Shown here piece after piece: positions 55,846 to 64,000 of a DNA stretch of 64,000 nucleotides (the stretch's first letter is position 1; each line of letters starts with the position of its first letter). The stretch spans positions 1 through 64,000 of the forward strand of contig NW_022327642.1 in NCBI RefSeq assembly GCF_002776525.5. Direction: 5' to 3'. A program made the position numbers and the translations under genes. The notes beneath the pieces are model-generated. The model was not told where the DNA came from. It searched no databases and saw only the letters and a program-made list of their open reading frames with translations. The stretch comes from Piliocolobus tephrosceles (Eukaryota; Chordata; Mammalia; Primates; Cercopithecidae).

Positions 55846-56024
55846 GCCCCTTGAGTAGCTGGGACTACAGGCATGCACCACTACGCCCGGTGAATTTTTG
55901 TATTTTAGTAGAGATGGGGTTTCACCATGTTCGCCACGATGGTCTCAATCTCTTGACCTCATTATCTGTCTGCCTTGGCATCCCAAACTGCTGGGATTAG
56001 AGACGTGAGCCACCACACCCAGCC
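55735..56024 (-). mobile_element. Alu, antisense
   Basis: tttgagacagagtctcgctctatcacc … gagccaccacacccagcc, with the duplication agttggtgat at 55723-55732 and 56025-56034. Confidence 0.9.
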
Positions 56025-56640
56025 AGTTGGTGATATCTTTATGTTTATCTCACTTGAAGTTTATTGAGCTTGCTAGGAGTACAAATAAATACTTTTTTAT
56101 TAAATTTGGGGAGCTCTATCTTTTTTTTTCCTTATTGATCTTCAAGTTTGTCGATTGCTTATTCTTAAAGCCCATATCTTCTATTGACTCTGTCTAGTAA
56201 ATTTACATTTCAGTTATTGCATTTTTAAATCCAGCGTTTTCATTTGGTTCTTTTTTTTTTTTTTTTTAATTCTACTCTCTGTATTGATATTTTCTACTTG
56301 ATGAGTCATAATTAGACATGTCTTTGATTATTTAATAATAGTTTCCCTTGGGTTTTGAAGACAGTTATAACATCTTGCTAAGTCTAATGTATGGGACTTA
56401 TTTTGACTTCATTTTTTCCACTGTGCATGGGTTATAAATTTTTTGCACATTTTTTCCATTGTCATTGTTAAAAACTGGGTATCTAAGGTAATATGTTCTA
56501 AAACATCTGGAATCTAATTTTCCTTTTCATGGTGGTGTTTGTTGTTGCTATTTTTGTGTTTGTGACTTGCTTTGCCTAATTGTGTGACTTCTGTGAACTT
56601 CACAATTTGCCTCTATTGCTTATTTATCTTTATAGTCATG

Positions 56641-59600
56641 TTATTAAATTTTAGCCAGCCTTCTTAGGGATGCTTCTGGATTGGCATAATTTATTTTTTA
56701 GCCTATGATTAGTTATAAGTTGCTCTTTAACACTTGGAGGTTAAACACTGCTTAATCAACAATGGCTTTCACCATCAGCCAATTGAATTATGGCTAGGTG
56801 GGAAAATTTATTAAATATTCAAACTTTAGAAGTGTTTCACAGATATTACTTTCATTATTCAAAAGGCTACATGTTTATTCAGGGAAGAGTAACTTACAAA
56901 GGTCCCTTCTGGTCTCTCTTAAGGTATTAGCTTTGTGTGTCCACAGGTTTTATAGAAAGCTGAGATGAATAGAATGTTAAGATAATCTTTGTCTCTTTCC
57001 CTTCATTTACATTCTAAATGTTTGATTTTTCTGCAATTGCACTTTTTGACCAAGCTGGTATAATGGCTGGTTATAATGTTGGTCTTTCCTGATTGGCATT
57101 GGTACTGATACAATCTTTGACAACTCTGGGTATATACTAATTTTTCTTGCTTTGCTTCCAATAAGGTCTTCTTGCTTTACTACTCTGCTCTGCCTGTCCC
57201 AGCCTAGTAGAACTTCTGTACTAGGGAGAGGAATTGCAGAAGTCATTCCAGAACAAAACACTACAGACTCCCATTTTTCTTACTGTGGCACAATACATTT
57301 TTTTGCATACATACTTTTATATTTAATATATATATATATTTATCATATATATTTCTTCAATTTCCAATCTTTAAATAGATATTTGAATAATTCTGTCCAA
57401 TTTTTTTCATTTTTCTTTTGAAACAGGTTTGCTAAGCTCTTCCTCAGACATTGTAAAAGTCACCTAAACCCTTTTAGTCATTGTAATCTCTGTGTCTGTC
57501 ATTATATAGTAATAATTTACAGTCTTTCCTCAGTTTGGAATGAAAGAATCTTGCCAAATAAATTTATGTTTTTTGGTGTTCATTGATTCTACTTGAGAAA
57601 ATTGTGAGAAATCTGTGTTGTGATAATCAACTCGCTGTATTTGGACTTGTAGTACCATTTTCAAGGAATTCTGCTTCCATGTCTGAAGAATGTTCTGTAA
57701 TTTTAATTCCTTTTACATATACATGTTGTTCTTCCAAATTTTACAGATCTAGGAAATGCTAAATTTAAAGAACTTCACTTTCAAAATCTTTTGCAAAATG
57801 TCAAGAGCTGCATCTACTTAACAAGAATTGATGCTACAATACAACCTGCTCTCTAATTTTTATCTCTATTCTGCTTCACAATATTGTCTGTCTGACTCGT
57901 GTTGCGGTAGTCCAATGATTTTATTAATTGGGAAAAAAATCAGCTTAAAGGTTACCTGTGACCCAGAAAAGTCATTCTCACTTAACAGAATCTCAAATTT
58001 GTATGTTATGTATTTTTCACATTATGGAAGATTCTTATTGGCTACTAGACTTAACAATTTTTTTATTTAACCATTTTATGGATACCTTTATGTAAACAAT
58101 GTTCCAGATGTTGGCCACCACTCATTTGGATGGTTAGAATCTCTTGAATTTTTTTTATCTCTTCTCCTGTTATTCAACTGATAGTATGAGGGAAAAACAA
58201 ACAAAACTTTAGAATGCATGTTTATTTGAAAACCTTGTTATTTATGTATTTATATTTACTTCCTCCATAGATATTATTAGACATATACTATGTTTCCAGT
58301 ATGGTGCTGTGCACAGACAGAAGATATACTGACAAGTAACTAATTTGTCTACATAAATATAGTACAAAAATCAAAATATGATAAATTAACATCTAATTTC
58401 CATAAATTTGCAGCATTTTCCATTAAATATACATAATACATTGAATATTATGAAGTTCAAATAAATATCCATTATGTCCCTAAAATTATTAGGTATAATT
58501 GGTTACCAACTTCAAGTTTAATGCAAGTTCTGAAAGGAGAAATTCTAAATTTTTATGCATTCTATATTGTTGTGTCAGATCTGTAACTGTAAATGTTTAA
58601 CTTTGATTTCATAATTAATATGTCCATGAGAAGATTATAATGTCTATTAAAGTGAGCACAATCTACAAGAAGATTGTAGTTGAAGTCTTTTCTATGAATT
58701 TTTGAATAAATTTTTTTAAAGTCTCTGTGTTAGATTTTTCTTGATAAAATAGATATGGTATGCATCATGCTCTTCTAAAATATTTTTGGAGACAAAAAGC
58801 AAAAAAATGACGGGCTTAAATATAAAAACAGTATATCAATTTAGATTTTTATACAAAGACCAAGGTCTTACATTAATTTTATCTTATCATTTAGATATAT
58901 AATTACATGCTTATATATTGCATACTGCTCTTCAAAAAAATACATCAATGCAAATGAAAAAGGAAAGGTATAGCAGTGACATAAATTGGATGCCAATTTT
59001 GTCTTAAAAGGTGTCTTTTAGTTACTTAAACAAATTATTCTCCTTTCATTGAAATCAGTAGGTTCAACTTGGATACAATTTTAAAAATCAGGCATTCTAA
59101 GTAAAGCAACAGGAAAATTGAGGACATTTTTATTTCAAAAAATACATATATATACACAAAACCCCTGGAATACTCTGAGTTTCTAGAGGGGTCCCCAATT
59201 TAGAGCTCTTCAGTGCAGTGACAGGGTAAGTTCTCTCCAAAAGGGTTTGCCTTCCATGGCTGCTACTTGTGCCCACAGCCCTTACCTTGTCAATTCCTTC
59301 TTTGCTAAATTTACAACTGAATAATGAGGTCACCCACAGAGGCCTCCTTTTTTCCTAGGACTGTTGAAAACTGAGACTTTTTTTTCTTTTTTTTTTTTAA
59401 TGTTCAAGCTGTGTCTCAAACTCAGTTCTCTATGATGACACTATGACACGGGATAAAAATAAAAAATGGCTTGTCTGTGATTTTATATTGAGTTTTAAGA
59501 AATGTATCTCAAGGTATTTTGACTTTCATTTTGAGAGAATTTTTGTTAAACAGAATAGAATGCCTGGTTTTTATTCCTCTCTTGTAGATTTTAGTTGGGT

Positions 59601-60512
59601 ACACTTGTCTTTGAACAGATCATTTAAATGGTTCAGAGGTTTTTTTATGGTATGCAGTGCTATACATATCTTCAAGAGGTGGACACAGATGCATTCTTTC
59701 TAGGGCTTTATTTGAAATGTTGTCCTACTTTTGGAAAGTATTTCATTTTACATTAAAGGGAATTTGATCATACTTCCTGGTAATGTTCTAAATTTATATG
59801 CACAGTAAGAAGACAATAATTCTTTCAGAGGTGACATTGTATGAGCATTTTGAGACTTGTTGAATCACTTAAAGGAGATGTGGGGTTTCAGTTTAGGTTG
59901 TATGGAAAGCCAAGATCTATAAACATGAAATCTGACAACTTTTTGAGAGTGAACATGCAGCTATGTATAGTTTAGGCCTGAGTGCTTAATTGATTCAATA
60001 ATTGATTCCATTTGGTCGCCCATCTTATTTGAACATTAATTATGCTCCTTTTCAGAAATGCAAGGGGTTTAAGTTACAGATTTCCTCTTTCCCCTTTACA
60101 TTTGACTTCAAAGGATATAGAACCCTAACTATTCTCAAGGTTCAATATGTAAGAAATGTTGGAAGTGGATATATGAAACTCTTTTAATAAAACAAAAATG
60201 GATCAATATGGCTTATCTCATCTCTATTATTACTATATATTACTATATATTATTATAATAATAACTATTATTATTATTATTTCTCTGCTTCTAACATGAC
60301 CCTTCTTCCCTATAGTGGAAGTGTTATCTCTAATAGCAGAATTAAGGTGGAGAATAAAACTTGCTAGAGTTGGTATCTAGTCAAAGTTAAGTAAATTATT
60401 ATTTTGTGTTTGCCTAAAGGAGTTAACAATGCCAAAAAAAAACTACAACCAAAGGAGATAAATATATGTACGTAAAATTCCCTTAAGAGTATATTGTCAT
60501 CTTAATAAAATT
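56641..60512. other. mostly unique AT-rich sequence
   Basis: No gene recognised. The first few hundred bases could continue the old antisense L1/HAL1, but I cannot show it. An AT-rich tract lies at about 57325-57350. An AT-repeat (tactatatattac…ttattattatt) is at 60225-60282. Short open frames are unremarkable. Confidence 0.45.
60225..60282. repeat. AT-rich simple repeat
   Basis: tattactatatattactata followed by a (TTA)n-like stretch. Confidence 0.85.
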
Positions 60513-60525
60513 TGAATCTGCATTT

Positions 60526-60528
<3 letters not shown>

Positions 60529-60556
<28 letters not shown>

Positions 60557-60837
60557 GAGACAGAATCTCGCTTTATCGCCCAGACTGGAGTGCAGTGGCA
60601 TTATCTCGGCTCACTGCAACCTCCGCCTCCCGGGTTCAAGTGATTCTTCTGCCTCAGCCTCTCGAGTAGCTAGGACTACCGGCGTGTGCCACTACGTCAG
60701 GCTAATTTTTCTATTTTTAGTAGAGGCGGGGTCTCACTGTGTTGGCCAGGCTGATCTTGAATTCCTGACCTCATAATCCTCGTGCCTCAGCCTCCGAAAG
60801 TGCTGAGATTACAGGCCTGAGTCATCAAGCCTGTCCC
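60529..60837 (-). mobile_element. AluS-type, antisense, full length
   Basis: Long T-run, gagacagaatctcgctttatcgccc … attacaggcctgagtcatcaagcctgtcc. The perfect 16-bp duplication tgaatctgcattttct lies at 60513-60528 and 60838-60853. Confidence 0.92.
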
Positions 60838-60853
60838 TGAATCTGCATTTTCT

Positions 60854-63550
60854 ATGATGATTATCTTCTACTTGGACATGATGAAAATCTGATTTAAGCT
60901 TTAAAACATCTTTAAGCATAGAGTTATAGCTTATTAAATTCAACAATTGCATTTTATTGATTATATACTGGGTAGATATACATGTCATTTTAAATTGAAG
61001 AGATCTCAAAGTTTACCACAAAATTTATTTAGGATATTTGTGTATTTATATCTGTAAACTGAGACACTGGCTATATAAGGTTTATATTAACTGATGATAG
61101 ATCCAAAAAGTAGAAGTCCGGTATCTTAATTTAAATTCTAATTTTTTATCTCGCACAGTATTTTTTTTTAGCTTCAGGTGTAATATGATTATTGCATTTA
61201 CATTTATTGAACGTACACTGTGAGCTAGACATTTTACTTAGACAACAGTATATCAAATAGGGCTTTCTGTGTGTGATCTAACAATGATTTACTATTCACA
61301 TTTATGCAAGAATTGCAAAAATGTATCCAAAGTGGGTAAGCCATGATCATTATAATAATCATTATAAATTAATAAGTTCATTTTAAAGAGGGCTAAAGAA
61401 CTAATCGGAGGTGTGCTTATTCATTTACATGCATAGAAAAGGCTAAACATTTCTCTTCTTCCCCTCCCTGCACTCACCTCTACCACCAAACAAGTGAGGT
61501 GGCATGAAAATAATTCTTTGAGAGGTTGAGAGTGGTCATTTTTAAGAGGGGAAATTCATGTATTGTCCTTGGCTCAATGCTTTCTGAGCTTCTGAAACTC
61601 TTATATAGACTTCAAACTTCTTGAGTGAAGTGCAAGAGAATTATTAATATAAACTGGCATATGTCCTTGGAATTTGTGGAGCTTAGAAACTGCTGCCTGC
61701 CTTTTTCTTAGAGAATTAATTCAGGATAAAAGAACCTAGAGTTATAGAACTTGGTCAAGAGCTGAGTGAGAATTGTAACAGTTCAGCTCAAGGGTTTTTA
61801 TGTTTACATCAAGGTATAGTATAGAGAGGAAAGTCTGGTTGGAATGTTGGGCTTAGGGTAGGGACAGAGTTGCTGGAACAACTCACTAAAAGGGGTTATG
61901 AAAATAAGAAAAGCAATGCTTGTGTATTAACATCACTAGTTACTATACATAAGGTATACTTATACCTGTTATTAAAACTTTAATTTTTCCAACTGACTTC
62001 CTTTTTCTTTCTCTGCCCTTTGACATTAACAGTGTTAAAAGGGGTAGAATGCTTGCAGAAGAAAGTGTATTAAAGGTATTAGCAGATTAAAAGAAAAAGG
62101 AAATTTTTCTTCCCTACTAGTGGTCTTTGAAATTAAATGTAAATAATCCCTCAAAAATTGACTTTCAAATAACATTTTCTCAGAAAGTAAAAAAAAAAAA
62201 AAAAAAAAGAAATCTGGTTTCATTTCATTTTCAACTTTGCTGAAGAATAGTGTTTTGAACTATTTAAGCTTTTCTGTTATTCTCACAAACCATAATATTT
62301 AACCACCCACATAAGGAAAAACAAAATCATGGAATCTATATATCTGGGAATTTGAAAGTGACCATAATTTTAATCCCATGAAATATAAGTGTGGGCAAAT
62401 TAGTTTACAAATTGCATGAGTTTGCAGGTAGGACAATTGTTTTCTGCATTTTCACAGGGAATGGAATTAAAGTGACCCTTATCTATGGGATATAAATTTT
62501 AAAAAAGTAAAAATCCCTGCATGGCTTTCTTGCCTCAAGAATAGACTAAAGTGGAATTTAATTAAAGCATGGTATAGGAAAAATCATTAGTTGCATGTTG
62601 TTGTCAGCAAACATTATATTTCTACCTAACCTATTTTGTGCTAGGACAAGAAGTTAAATTAAAATAAAAAGAAAAAATTGATCTTTCTAACATATTCTAA
62701 ATTGAATATAGGAGTTTTTCCCCTTAGCGTATACAGAAGTTTATACAAAAATAGTGTTTTCTCCCAGCAAACGTGTTGAGACCCTAAGCCTAAGATAATT
62801 AAAGAAACAATTAGGTAACATTATGGGAGAAGCAAGATTTTAAACAAAATTAGTGTAACAACTCAATTGCAATTTTATAACTGTTGTAAATATTTTTTGG
62901 TTCTTAAATTATAATTATTGGTTTAAGCTTGGGAATAAAGTGATTTTTTTAAAAGCAATGAAATAAGCTAGAGGAGAAAGAAGAGGGGAAGGTATATTAT
63001 GTATAATTCATTGTACAAAGTATAATTATCCTGAGATATATTTAAAATGTGAACATTTTGTAAAGACAAGTATTCTGAACTATTTTTTATGATTCCTCTT
63101 GTGACCAAAATATGAATTTGCCAGATGGCCAGCTTAGTTTAAAGTTACACTCTCTGGTCATGCAACATAATGAGCTTATTTGGCACAAGAACATGAAATT
63201 TGTTGTTTGGTTTGATTGATATTGCGTCATCTCAGCTATCTGATCACAGGTAAAATACTATTGGTATCATGTCCTGCACAAAATTTAATGCTGCAGTCGG
63301 GTATACCACTACTACTTGAACATTTTCTGTATTACTAGGTGAATATTGTTTCCTAATGCCATTTTTTAGAAATTAGTTGTTTTAAACATTAGGCAAAGGT
63401 ACCAACTTGTAAATTGTTTCATATTTTTAGAGTATTTTGTTTCAGTCTTATTCATAAGATCATCTTTTTTCACCCAGCGTTTATCACTTAGTGTTTGCTG
63501 TGCAATGGAACGATTTTAAACAACATAATCATTTTATTTGTCCTATAAAC
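60854..63550. other. unique AT-rich sequence
   Basis: No gene or confident repeat. An A-run lies at 62190-62208. Some stretches are slightly GC-richer (61440-61900) without recognised homology. Confidence 0.5.
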
Positions 63551-63997
63551 CTTTCAGTCGGTTTCTGGATTGGGTTAGAGTAACTAATATGGGGCCTTCT
63601 CTTGTGTCTGCAGTTACCTGGAAGATAGACAGGTGCTTTGCTGATGGTCTGGATGGTCTCACTATTTGGTGGTCACTTGGCTATTAGAAATAATGCAATG
63701 ATTCTCCTCTATGTGACTTCGAATTTTCCAGTGACCTGGCTCAGGCTAACCACAAGTAGTCTCAGGAAGCACAGAAAAAGAAGTCAAGCCCCAGTGAACA
63801 ACCTCTGTTCAAGCCTTCTTCTGTAAAATGTTTAATATTTTTATTGTTCAAAGCAAGTTGTCTGACCAACACAATCAAAGTGAAGATTGAGACTGTCGAG
63901 GTAAGAAGATCCTGCTACGTAGCAAGGGGTCATGCATACAGAGATGGGAGGAATTTGTGGCCATATTTGCCGTTTACTACAGTAAGCAGTGCAGTTT
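63551..63997 (+). repeat. probable old interspersed repeat, family unassigned
   Basis: The order ctgatggtctggatggtctcac, attgttcaaagcaagttg, cagagatgggaggaatttgtggcc and tttactaca resembles a common old mammalian repeat (…tggtcaaagcaagtcac…gggcatggatac…gaattggggccatttttgcaatctacca). I cannot name the family. It may run past the window end. Confidence 0.4.
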
Positions 63998-64000
63998 TCT

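Larger units (their letters stand above)
54960..56640 (-). mobile_element. old L1M/HAL1-type remnant, antisense, split by two Alus
   Basis: Antisense text typical of an old L1/HAL1 ORF1 region. Landmarks are tgtctttatttcaccttgtgg and ggatagtatgctcaatatag, then between the Alus cttatgatgtttcccttgcatg and gacttataacacaactatgatgtg. After them come tttatctcacttgaagtttattgagc, aaatttggggagctc and ctgtctagtaaatttacatttcagttattgc. Order is preserved across both Alus, so one element hosted both. Confidence 0.65.

Noticed and set aside
59130..59340. Slightly GC-richer stretch with a 67-codon minus frame, possible exon
   Set aside because: No recognisable domain, and no convincing splice signals at both ends; I could not support it.

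Overview
The window is gene-poor, AT-rich primate nuclear DNA. No intact protein-coding gene, rRNA or tRNA can be supported. Every long open frame I could interpret is a remnant of a transposable element, and the rest fall in simple repeats or lack coding character. Two Alu insertions (17576-17829 and 49619-49919) carry motifs I associate with the AluYR subfamilies of Old World monkeys (ctagccgggcgaggtggc, gcgtaaacccggg, gatc(c/t)ggccactgcactcc). A cercopithecine (macaque, baboon or green monkey type) is therefore the most likely source. This rests on recalled subfamily motifs, not on a search.

Layout. 1-13109 is mostly unique AT-rich sequence with scattered old repeats: MIR, an L1M 3' end, a 5'-inverted L1MA, an MLT1 LTR, an L2 fragment, and a diverged 120-bp direct repeat. 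13110-23880 is a nest of insertions. An old antisense L1M was split by a full-length sense primate L1 (14305-23164). That L1 was split by an HSMAR1 mariner (19243-21570), which is internally inverted and holds inverted L1 sequence. This inverted L1 sequence was in turn split by a younger 5'-inverted L1PA with a perfect 15-bp target-site duplication. Alus decorate several levels. 24087-26660 is an Alu followed by an old sense L1M holding a solo MSTA LTR. 29450-46745 is a second nest: a sense L1M is split by a full-length antisense primate L1 (29597-39577), which carries a two-LTR MST (MaLR) element and three Alus. The sense L1M then abuts a convergent antisense L1M that has a 5'UTR module duplicated between ORF1 and ORF2. 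48655-54416 is an antisense class-I endogenous retrovirus with both LTRs, a polypurine tract and a tandemly duplicated leader. 54960-56640 is an old L1M/HAL1 with two Alus. The remainder is mostly unique.

The most interesting signal is a recurring pattern not explained by ordinary retrotransposition. Three short (about 120-290 bp) inverted duplications each have the copy 0.7-2 kb upstream of its apparent source, without poly(A) tail or evident target-site duplication: 20238-20298 plus 21331-21460 from 22157-22345; 25340-25463 from 26279-26401; and 53905-54193 from 55563-55845. In two of them the copy contains truncated pieces of an Alu that is more complete at the source, which fixes the direction of copying. 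They look like template-switch or fold-back replication products. Nothing here suggests an expressed multi-gene system.
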